A stretch of DNA of 21,236 nucleotides from assembly GCA_029210545.1 (NCBI GenBank), contig JARGFV010000033.1, positions 1,313 to 22,548 of the forward strand, in the 5' to 3' direction. The DNA is from a bacterium. Lineage in GTDB: Bacteria; BMS3Abin14. Positions 1 to 6,964 of this stretch are shown here, in pieces; position 1 is the first letter of the stretch; each line of letters begins with the position of its first letter. Under the pieces are notes generated by a model. The model was not told where the DNA came from. It made no database searches and saw only the letters and a program-made list of their open reading frames with translations. Position numbers and translations under genes: made by a program.

Positions 1-668
1 TTATCTCCAACTCCCCTATCATCCAGAATGTTGCGAGCATCATTAATCCAGCCAGGCTGTACTTCGAGCTTCGGCATTGACGCCTCGAACTCCTCCGATC
101 CCAGCAGGCGCACGAACATGGCATTTCGCTCCAGCTCCATGAGATCCGGTTCCCGGGCTGGAAAAAGCCGCGTATACCACCGGTCAGACATGATCCGACC
201 GGCAGTCGAAATATTATCCGCTCCCGCTTCCCATCCGATCCGTTCCGGAGCCATGCTTAACCTGATCAGAGCGTCCCCCAGCATCGCTTCCCTGCTTCTG
301 GTCGGGTTAAGAGCAAGATCGAACCTGTTGCTCCTTACCTCCCTTGCGATCGAGTACCTGTATTTGACAGAGGAGAGAAAACGTGACCGATCAAGGGGCA
401 GAACATGGTCCGCGAACCCCTGACCTGTCAGAAGGCCTGTCCACATGGCGTTAACGGCCAGGGTCAGCTCCCAGCTCTCTGAAGGGTACCTCTCCCGGAT
501 CGCCCTCAAAGCATCCGTGAACAGGACGAGATCGCCCATGGCGTCCAGCCGTACCACGAGAACTTTTTTGCGCCCTCTCGCATCCGCAGGCCTGGTGGGC
601 AAAGCTATAGCCAGGCTGTCGACAGCTAGCATGAGTCCGCGGCTCATTTTACGCTTCAGATCCTTCAT
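1..668 (-). CDS. Glycosyltransferase family 9 (heptosyltransferase-like), C-terminus cut off by window edge
   Basis: The reading frame opens at an ATG and stays open to the left edge, giving 222 residues of a family usually about 350 long, so the nucleotide-sugar-binding C-terminal half is missing. After a basic leader, residues about 34-60 read KVLVVRLDAMGDLVLFTDAL, the typical GT9 N-terminal strand and loop (ADP-heptose:LPS heptosyltransferase fold). A later LALNPTRSREA segment and an RIGW motif also fit the family. Known members transfer heptose or related sugars to LPS core or O-antigen at the inner face of the inner membrane. Its ATG overlaps the stop of the upstream methyltransferase (ATGA), so the two are probably translationally coupled. 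The exact donor cannot be told. The family call is firm; a true heptosyltransferase role is only likely. Confidence 0.88.
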   Translation of the reverse strand, partial: MKDLKRKMSRGLMLAVDSLAIALPTRPADARGRKKVLVVRLDAMGDLVLFTDALRAIRERYPSESWELTLAVNAMWTGLLTGQGFADHVLPLDRSRFLSSVKYRYSIAREVRSNRFDLALNPTRSREAMLGDALIRLSMAPERIGWEAGADNISTAGRIMSDRWYTRLFPAREPDLMELERNAMFVRLLGSEEFEASMPKLEVQPGWINDARNILDDRGVGD

Positions 669-1369
669 CGGTTGTACGCTACCGCCTTGACCTCGAAAGT
701 ATATACACGGGGGCTTGGACCATGCCAGGAACTGCCCGTCATCCTGTTGACCAGCGTCCTGGTCCATCCATACAGAGAGACCAGTGCCTTTCGCAAGGCT
801 GCCTTTACCGGCCCCAGACCTGCAAGACCGACAGGATCGACGAGTTCGATCCGGGTGAAACCCGCAGCCGAGAGGACATGGTAAAGGCTCCCGGAAGTAA
901 AGATGGTGGAATGGGTGAAATCCTCGTAAGCCCAGTATCCACCTGTGGGAGATTGAGCATTAGGAACCGACACCACGATCCGGCCGCCGGCCGCCATCCT
1001 TGACCTGATGGCGGTCAGCGACGCAATGATCTGATCTTTTTCCAGGTGTTCGAGCACGTGGAGCATGAGAACGAGGTCAAAACGCTCGTCAATGGTTCCG
1101 GTAAACTCCTGGATGCTCGAGATGAGACGAACATCCAGCCCTGCCTCCCGGCAGTGGGTAACAGCCCACTGGTCCACATCCACTCCAACCAGGGCAAAGT
1201 AACCCCGGTCCCTGAGAGTTTTCAGGACAACTCCCGATCCGCAGCCGACTTCCAGCACCCGCTCACCGGGATCTGTCAACACCTCCTCAAGCCATTCAGG
1301 AGGTTCGGCTATCTCATCGGGTCCTGGCGGATTCATCCTCCTCAGATCGAAATATCCGGGTGTGCTCAT
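665..1369 (-). CDS. Class I SAM-dependent methyltransferase
   Basis: This 234-residue protein has a Rossmann methyltransferase core. Motif I reads VLEVGCGSGVVLK (residues 38-50) and is followed by an acidic strand-2 end (VGVDVD). The post-motif region LVLMLHVLEHLEKD and the PNAQSP segment are typical of UbiG/Methyltransf_11-type enzymes in glycan clusters. It probably methylates a sugar or a glycan terminus in the cytoplasm using S-adenosylmethionine; the substrate is unknown. The ATG overlaps the upstream stop by four bases (ATGA), with a GGAAGG/AGG-rich stretch upstream, which supports the chosen start. That overlap also shows where the frameshifted upstream gene is meant to end. Alternatives such as protein or small-molecule methylation cannot be excluded. 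Confidence 0.85.
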   Translation of the reverse strand: MSTPGYFDLRRMNPPGPDEIAEPPEWLEEVLTDPGERVLEVGCGSGVVLKTLRDRGYFALVGVDVDQWAVTHCREAGLDVRLISSIQEFTGTIDERFDLVLMLHVLEHLEKDQIIASLTAIRSRMAAGGRIVVSVPNAQSPTGGYWAYEDFTHSTIFTSGSLYHVLSAAGFTRIELVDPVGLAGLGPVKAALRKALVSLYGWTRTLVNRMTGSSWHGPSPRVYTFEVKAVAYNR

Positions 1370-1614
1370 CGATCAACCTGACCTTCCTTGATCCTCAGGA
1401 TCCAGTGGGCGTTGCCGAACCGGCGGGAAATCTGGAAATCGCCGGGATCAGATTTAAAGAAGAACGGACCGGTCACGAAATTCCAGAAAGCTGCTCTCAG
1501 ATGAGCTGCAACTACAGACTGCGGGGCTTTCCGCAAACGACCCACCAGCTTGTCGTAAAGGCCGTCTCTCCTCTCCCAGAAGATATCAGCGGCAACCGTC
1601 CGGTAATCCCTCCC
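1366..1614 (-). pseudogene. Displaced C-terminal part of the neighbouring methyltransferase, out of frame
   Basis: This frame carries about 80 residues (from RDYRTVAADIFWERR to the final KEGQVDR) that look like the natural tail of the methyltransferase beginning at 2212. It has no start signal of its own. It ends in TGA overlapping the ATG of the next gene, the same coupling seen at other junctions of this operon. Removing one base from the CCC runs of CCCTCCC (1608-1614, plus strand) would join the two frames into a 281-residue protein reading QYRALREDYRTVAADIF. Whether this is a genuine mutation or a sequencing or assembly error cannot be decided from one sequence. Confidence 0.6.
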
Positions 1615-2212
1615 GAAGGGCCCGGTACTGATCGGAACCGAACCGGTACTGGAAAAACACCTTTTGCCCGGCACGGGCCTGAGCTCCGTAGATATCCGAA
1701 TCGACCCACTCTTCCCGATGCTCACCGGCCACTGGAAAGGTCAGGTAGATATAACCACCGGGCCGGGTAACTCTCACCATCTCATCAATGACCGATCCAT
1801 ATTCCTCGTAAACATGCTCGATGACACTGATGGACACCACCAGGTCGAACGTCCCGTCCGGAAAGGCGAGATCCCTTGCATCCTGGACCTCGAAGTGCGG
1901 GTTCGACGTCCCTCCAACGAACCTCGCCTCACCCGGATTGATGTCCGTTTTCGTTACGGAATAACCCCGGCGGGCCAGGATGTGGGATATCATCACCGGA
2001 GATGAGACGTCCAGCACGGCGCCGGGCCGGTCCTTCCTCTGGTCGAGAAACTCCAACAGGTATCCGAACTCCAGGTACCGGGTGGCGTCCAGAGGTTTTA
2101 ACAGGAACAGGTACTTGTACTTTCCCGGAACCGACCAGGCAGCCCGCCAGGCGGCTGAAAGGGTCCCCAATATCCGGACTGCTCCGATCTTCAACAGTTC
2201 GGACCCCGGCAC
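1586..2212 (-). CDS. SAM-dependent methyltransferase, frameshifted near its 3' end
   Basis: This is the main open part (208 residues) of a class I methyltransferase. A helical N-terminus is followed by a degenerate motif I, AVLDVSSPVMISHIL (about residues 66-79), in place of the common VLDVGCGxG. The acidic strand-2 end TKTDIN, motif FDLVVSISVIEHVYEE and RPGGYIYLTFPV are clear. This DVSSP variant is, to my knowledge, found in glycan-cluster methyltransferases. The start is a GTG that overlaps the upstream glycosyltransferase end by 22 bases. The last residues (LPDGCR) look unnatural, and the expected tail lies in the neighbouring frame, so the protein as read is truncated by about 75 residues. 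The substrate is unknown; a sugar of the encoded glycan is likely. Confidence 0.75.
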   Translation of the reverse strand: MPGSELLKIGAVRILGTLSAAWRAAWSVPGKYKYLFLLKPLDATRYLEFGYLLEFLDQRKDRPGAVLDVSSPVMISHILARRGYSVTKTDINPGEARFVGGTSNPHFEVQDARDLAFPDGTFDLVVSISVIEHVYEEYGSVIDEMVRVTRPGGYIYLTFPVAGEHREEWVDSDIYGAQARAGQKVFFQYRFGSDQYRALREGLPDGCR

Positions 2213-3120
2213 CGGAAAAGATGTCCTAATTTATTCCTGATCCTCACCGACAGGGTTCTCCGGTAGCAGGTGTCGAAGGTCCTGCGGTCAGCGTTTTCGT
2301 CCACCGAGGTGCCGGGGGGATGTCTCAGGGGGAAGGTTATTTCCCCGGTTTTCATGCAGGCCAGCAGGCTCCTGCCGCGTGTGTGTGTCGCCTCGTCGCC
2401 GAAACCGATATTGGTCACCAGGTTGACAGTGGGCAGGACAGCCACTCCGCCGGCAAGCCACGTGGACAGGGTCCACCGGTATGCCCAGGAATCAACCTCG
2501 TTCCGGTATGCTTTATCGAACGCCTCTTTCCAGTAGCGCGCCGCTTCAGGGTCTCCGAGGACCTTTCCGAGAGTCCCGTCCTCCCTGGCCTGCGGCCACC
2601 GTGTCATGTCGTTGTCGTAAGCTTCCCACGACCTGCTCCAGCTGGCCCACCCCCAGCAGTGGTTATACCGGGAGAAATAGTAGCTGTAAGGGGTTTTATG
2701 GGCCCCGAACTGGAAGTTGACGCCGGACACCGCCATGACCTCGGGGGTGTGACGATACCTCTCAAGGAGTTCGGTGCAGAAGGGGAAAAAACTGCCCGAT
2801 GGAACACAGTCATCCTCCAGGACGATCCCTTCCTCCTCCTGTCCGAAGAACCAGTCCAGAGCCCCGCTGACGGCAGCCCGCAGCCCGAGGTTCCCCTCCC
2901 TGAACAGGGTTTTCACATCGCAGGGCCAGTCCACATTGGTAGCGGCCCGTCGGGCTTCGGCACAAAGGCGCTTCTCCCCATGGACACTTTCACGTGGACC
3001 GTCGGCAGCAACGTAGAGCGTGGCCGGCCTGGCTTGCCTGACACGCTCGAACACCCGAGCCGCCGCATCGGGCCTGTTGAAGATGAGCAGGAGAACGGGG
3101 GCTGTTGACGGATCAGGCAT
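2191..3120 (-). CDS. GT-A fold glycosyltransferase (GNT-I/HlpA-like)
   Basis: This 309-residue protein begins PVLLLIFNRPDAAARVFERV, the signature opening of a group of GT-A nucleotide-diphospho-sugar transferases that resemble eukaryotic GNT-I and are often annotated as hemolytic protein HlpA-like. The divalent-metal/nucleotide motif appears as VLEDDCVPSG (residues 100-109), the DXD equivalent. Downstream aromatic-rich segments (SYYFSRYNHCWGWASW) match the acceptor region of this family. It should act in the cytoplasm and add one sugar to a lipid-linked or LPS acceptor. The ATG lies 28 bases downstream of the preceding methyltransferase. Donor and linkage cannot be predicted. Confidence 0.8.
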   Translation of the reverse strand: MPDPSTAPVLLLIFNRPDAAARVFERVRQARPATLYVAADGPRESVHGEKRLCAEARRAATNVDWPCDVKTLFREGNLGLRAAVSGALDWFFGQEEEGIVLEDDCVPSGSFFPFCTELLERYRHTPEVMAVSGVNFQFGAHKTPYSYYFSRYNHCWGWASWSRSWEAYDNDMTRWPQAREDGTLGKVLGDPEAARYWKEAFDKAYRNEVDSWAYRWTLSTWLAGGVAVLPTVNLVTNIGFGDEATHTRGRSLLACMKTGEITFPLRHPPGTSVDENADRRTFDTCYRRTLSVRIRNKLGHLFRCRGPNC

Positions 3121-3148
3121 ACGGACTTTCCAGTGGCATCATTGCAGG

Positions 3149-3850
3149 TCACTCCTTGACAAAAAGCCCCACCCACCCGGTGACGCGGCCGGCCATACGG
3201 CAGGTGGCAAGGTGAAAAACGGCCAGAAGCAGGTTCACAAGACCCGCAAGTGTAAATCCTCCTGAAGTCCCGATCCCCCTGGCGAAGGTAATGGACCAGG
3301 GCTGCCGCCGGTACCACAGGTCCACCAGGCGCAGTCCGTGCCGTCCGCGCAGCCGAACCTGGTGGTCCCCCTCACCGAAGATCATGAGGATGCTTCCGGG
3401 ATGGTAAGGACGGACATGGTCAGGATCCTCGAAGAACCGTGGTGAGAAAACAGGTGTGGCAATGAGGACATGGCCGCCGGGCTTCAGTCTGTCGAGGTAA
3501 CTGTCCATAAAACCCACGAGGCCGTCCGCATCGAAGTGCTCGATGATGTGGGACATGAGGATGACATCGTAAAGGTCCGCTGTCTCCCTGAACTCTCCCG
3601 CGGTCAAACAGGACAGGCCGCTTTCCCTTACCGCGGTGACGGCGTCCTGGTTGACATCCACACCCACTGCCTCGTAACCCGCTGAGGCGATCTTTCTCAA
3701 CTTGGAACCGTAACCGCACCCCACGTCCAGGACGCGGCGACCGGGGGCCGACCCGATGGACTTGATGAAAGAAAGGATGCGGTCCTCTTCTGGTTGGACC
3801 AGTGCGCACCTCTCGATCCAGTCTCGTGCCGAGCGCAGCACTTCGATCAT
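3149..3850 (-). CDS. Class I SAM-dependent methyltransferase with hydrophobic tail
   Basis: This 233-residue methyltransferase has motif I RVLDVGCGYGSK (residues 39-50), an acidic VGVDVN loop, a central LMSHIIEHFDADG region and LKPGGHVLIATPV. The C-terminal 35-40 residues contain a hydrophobic stretch (TLAGLVNLLLAVFHLATC) that could tether it to the membrane, reasonable for an enzyme working on a lipid-linked glycan. The ATG overlaps the flippase stop (ATGA) and has a strong GGAGGAG ribosome-binding site directly upstream, so the start is secure. It is one of three methyltransferases within 3.2 kb, which suggests a heavily or terminally methylated glycan. The acceptor is unknown. Confidence 0.85.
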   Translation of the reverse strand: MIEVLRSARDWIERCALVQPEEDRILSFIKSIGSAPGRRVLDVGCGYGSKLRKIASAGYEAVGVDVNQDAVTAVRESGLSCLTAGEFRETADLYDVILMSHIIEHFDADGLVGFMDSYLDRLKPGGHVLIATPVFSPRFFEDPDHVRPYHPGSILMIFGEGDHQVRLRGRHGLRLVDLWYRRQPWSITFARGIGTSGGFTLAGLVNLLLAVFHLATCRMAGRVTGWVGLFVKE

Positions 3851-5244
3851 TTCTCCTCCCCAAGATCGTCACCGAAGGATGCGGGCATCAGCACCATGGC
3901 CCTGAGCATGCTCAATCCCGTTCCCCGCAATGCGGGGAAAAGGAAACAGGCACCGTGGACCTGTACCCAATAGGCGATCAGGGAGGCGGTCACCGCTCCC
4001 ATGCCGCCGTATACCGGGATCAGTATGAGGTTCAAGGCGACGTTTATCAAGGCTCCGAGCACCGAGCTTGCCATGTGAAGGCGAGTCCAGTTCATCGTGG
4101 TCAGAAAGGCCGTGCGGGCCAGGCCCAGGTTCACGAACAGCACTGTGATCAGGAGCCACCGGAGCATGGGAACAGCCTCCACATAGGCTTCGCCAAAAAG
4201 CAGGAGCACCAGCCGGTCGGCGAGCAGCCACATGGGCACGATGATCATATAGGCGAGGCCAGACATGAGCCGGTAAAAGCTGTGCATACGGCGATCGAGC
4301 AGGGCACGGCTCACCTCCCCGGCCCTGACGATGCTGGGCATGAGTGTGGACTGAAGGATGATCGGTATGAAGTACCAAAGCTCCGTGAGCCTGACAGCCA
4401 CGGAGTAGATCCCCACCTGGCGGTCCCCAAGCATGCCGCCCATCATTACCTGATCGATACGCATGTTGATGACGATGAGGGCAGAGGAGATCAGCAGGGG
4501 CCAGCTATCTGCAAGCAGCTCCCGTACCTGCCCTAAAGCCGGTCTCCATCGGTTTAAAGCCGGCGTGTCCCGGCGCATCAGGTAGACGATGGTGAGGGCC
4601 GCCGCAGCAGAAAGAAGTTCGGCTCCGTAGACCCATCCGAAGGCGACCACCGAGGCCCCGGCCACGATCAGTGCCACCTTTGAGGCCGAAGCAGCAAGGA
4701 ACACGAGTCCCTTGGGCAGAACGGTGAACCGGGATTCAACCCTGGACTGGTTATAGTAATCCACCACGTCGAAGGATTGGAAGACCATCCCCGCCGCGAC
4801 AGCCAGAACGAGGCTGCGGACAGTGGCGTCACCTGGGCGTATCACGCCGACGGCGATTCCGGCAGCGGCAAAGGCGGCCACCCCTCCGATCAGCATGGGC
4901 AACATGGAACTGGCCATGACAGGACCCGCATCCCCGGGTCTTTTCACCAGTTCCCGGACCGCGACCCGCTCCAGGCCGAGGCTGCGAATGGGAGAGAACA
5001 GGAAGGTGAAGGCGATAGCGTAGCTGTAAACCCCGAAACTCTCAGGGCCGAGGTAGCGGGCGAGCCAGACACCAACGACAAGACCGGCACCCATTCGAAC
5101 CACCCGGTCCCCGAAAAGCCAGGCTGTATTGGAAGAGATCTTACGCCGGTTTTCCGTTCCCGAAGTGATCTCGGCCAGGGAGGACGGTACCAGCCTTGAC
5201 AAAAAACCGGACAGGACGCTCTTACCCCGTGGGGAGGTTGTCAC
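3847..5244 (-). CDS. Polysaccharide flippase (Wzx/MOP superfamily)
   Basis: The 465-residue protein is almost entirely hydrophobic, with about 12 or more membrane spans. After a short basic leader it shows NTAWLFGDRVVRMGAGLVVG and WLARYLGPESFGVYSYA, the hallmark N-terminal region of Wzx-type polysaccharide exporters. Wzx proteins move undecaprenyl-diphosphate-linked repeat units from the cytoplasmic to the periplasmic leaflet. The start is GTG, overlapping the upstream TGA (GTGA), with AGGAGG seven bases before it. Its place between the glycosyltransferases and methyltransferases fits an O-antigen, capsule or exopolysaccharide locus using the Wzx/Wzy route. No Wzy polymerase could be identified with confidence. 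Confidence 0.88.
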   Translation of the reverse strand: MTTSPRGKSVLSGFLSRLVPSSLAEITSGTENRRKISSNTAWLFGDRVVRMGAGLVVGVWLARYLGPESFGVYSYAIAFTFLFSPIRSLGLERVAVRELVKRPGDAGPVMASSMLPMLIGGVAAFAAAGIAVGVIRPGDATVRSLVLAVAAGMVFQSFDVVDYYNQSRVESRFTVLPKGLVFLAASASKVALIVAGASVVAFGWVYGAELLSAAAALTIVYLMRRDTPALNRWRPALGQVRELLADSWPLLISSALIVINMRIDQVMMGGMLGDRQVGIYSVAVRLTELWYFIPIILQSTLMPSIVRAGEVSRALLDRRMHSFYRLMSGLAYMIIVPMWLLADRLVLLLFGEAYVEAVPMLRWLLITVLFVNLGLARTAFLTTMNWTRLHMASSVLGALINVALNLILIPVYGGMGAVTASLIAYWVQVHGACFLFPALRGTGLSMLRAMVLMPASFGDDLGEEK

Positions 5245-6953
5245 CTGAATGCCTCCTGACCACCCAGGGGGTAGATCAGGACACGCTCATCCTGGTAGAC
5301 AGGCCTGAGCCCGGCGAAGCGCCCGGCATGATCCTTTTCCATGATGACGAAATCCAGACGATGCTTCCGGGACGCTTCCATGAAATCAGCCGGTGTCCTG
5401 GAGCGGTAGAAGGCGGCGGAACGGGCCCCTGTCCAGCTCCCTGAAATTTCCTTCAATTGGGCCGCGCTTCCGTAAAGGCGGGCATAACGGTCGGTGTACT
5501 CAGCGAAAAAATCCTCCCGGAAGGGGAAACCATTGTTGGCGTAAACCGGTCTGCGGGTAAACACCGGGAGGAAAAGGTTGAGGTACCCCGGATACACCGC
5601 AAAGGTGGACTTTTCCGGAGTCGAGGCGATCCATTTGAACAGCCCGCCGTAATGACGCGTGACCCGGCTTTCCGGATCGTCAATAAGGACCGGAGAGAGG
5701 ATCGATGTCACGAGAACAACGGCAGCCAGAACAAGCCCCGTGACCGGCCACACGGGGAAGGGCCGGGCCTGACGGCCGACAGGGACCGAAAAGACCCACC
5801 TTCCGGACATCGCATCCGCCGCATCTGCCAGCATCATGGACCAGCCCATGACCACCATGAGGTAGCCGAAAATGGTGAACCTTATGGGCCCGAGAACCGC
5901 GACCTGCTTGACAGGAAACACCACCACGAAAAACCACTGCGCGGCCAGGCTTCCCGTATAGGCTGCCGTAAAAAGCGCAGCGGGAGCAAACCTGGCCAGA
6001 TCCCGTCGGCGGGCGAAGTAGACCAGCGGCAGGATCATGCACATAGTGACCACCGTAAAGCTTCGGTACCATGGCCAACTGGTCAGCGTGCCAAAGGCTG
6101 ACGGCAGGTAGTGACTGGGATGCCTTTCCACAACATAGGTACGCACGAACTCGGCGGCGTTTATCTTCAGGTCAGGAGGGAACATGAGCGAAACGGCCAT
6201 TCCCGCGAGGAACGCTGTCATCCCCACCATGGCCAGCCTGGGCCTGGATGTGATGCCCACCCTGGACAGGATCACCACGGCGGCAAGAAAGATCCCGATG
6301 GCCGGGTGGATCAGACACGAAAGGGCCAGGAGTCCAAGACCTGCCGCAAAGAGAACTGCCCCCGACTCTGCGACAAGGATGACACCTGTCATACCGATGA
6401 GAAGGGACAGGGATTGAGGGGTGGCGTCAACCTTGTACGGCTTGAACCAGGCCACCGACAGGTACTCCCCGAGCCGGGTGGACACGATAAGAACGATACC
6501 GAGAACCGCCACACATATGGCCACCAGGCTTCCTTGCCAACTGCGGAAGCGGTCGGCAGTAAGCCGCCAGGTTGTGAGGAAATAAAGCGGGGGGAAAGCC
6601 AGTGCGCACAAGAGCTTCATTCCAAACAGGACCTGGTACCAGCCCCATCCGAGGAGAGCGCCTGAAGACAGGACCAGTTTCCCGAATACATGCCGCGGGT
6701 TCGGGGCAGCGCTCGCTTCCGTGAAGAAATCCCCCCTGAGAAAATCCGGATCGGCAGCCCTTTCAAAATAGAGCGCCATGTCAAGGGCCGGCCATTCGAA
6801 GGCGGTGCTCCCGGATGCAAGGAACTGCTGGAACCCGCGCAGGGCAAGGGGGTAACAGATAGCCGCCAGAAGGAATGGCTGCCACCGGTTGCCTTGAAAC
6901 AGCCGGATGAGCCAAGGAAGCTTCTCCACCCACCCGCTCTGATCATTTATCAC
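5241..6953 (-). CDS. Large multi-span membrane protein, possibly GT-C type
   Basis: The protein is about 570 residues, with some 10-11 hydrophobic segments spread over the first 430 and then a hydrophilic C-terminal domain that begins after a last span (GLVLAAVVLVTSILSPVLI). A DPDFLRGDFFTEA segment in the first large loop and a C-terminal RLDFVIMEKDH...VLIYPL pattern recall bacterial GT-C-like or DUF6798-type membrane proteins, but I cannot name a family with certainty. It could be a polyprenyl-phosphate-sugar-dependent transferase, a polymerase or an unknown glycan-locus membrane protein. Two in-frame GTG codons are possible starts. AGGAG sits directly against the first (6962) but eight bases before the second (6953), so the second is preferred. 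It ends by overlapping the flippase start. Confidence 0.7.
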   Translation of the reverse strand: MINDQSGWVEKLPWLIRLFQGNRWQPFLLAAICYPLALRGFQQFLASGSTAFEWPALDMALYFERAADPDFLRGDFFTEASAAPNPRHVFGKLVLSSGALLGWGWYQVLFGMKLLCALAFPPLYFLTTWRLTADRFRSWQGSLVAICVAVLGIVLIVSTRLGEYLSVAWFKPYKVDATPQSLSLLIGMTGVILVAESGAVLFAAGLGLLALSCLIHPAIGIFLAAVVILSRVGITSRPRLAMVGMTAFLAGMAVSLMFPPDLKINAAEFVRTYVVERHPSHYLPSAFGTLTSWPWYRSFTVVTMCMILPLVYFARRRDLARFAPAALFTAAYTGSLAAQWFFVVVFPVKQVAVLGPIRFTIFGYLMVVMGWSMMLADAADAMSGRWVFSVPVGRQARPFPVWPVTGLVLAAVVLVTSILSPVLIDDPESRVTRHYGGLFKWIASTPEKSTFAVYPGYLNLFLPVFTRRPVYANNGFPFREDFFAEYTDRYARLYGSAAQLKEISGSWTGARSAAFYRSRTPADFMEASRKHRLDFVIMEKDHAGRFAGLRPVYQDERVLIYPLGGQEAFR

Positions 6954-6964
6954 CTTTTTCACTC

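Noticed and set aside
3802-4536. Long plus-strand open frames opposite the flippase and other genes (also at 2320, 5457 and 17692)
   Set aside because: They are antisense to well-supported genes, rich in His, Pro, Gly and Arg, and show no motifs or ribosome-binding sites; they follow from high-GC codon usage.
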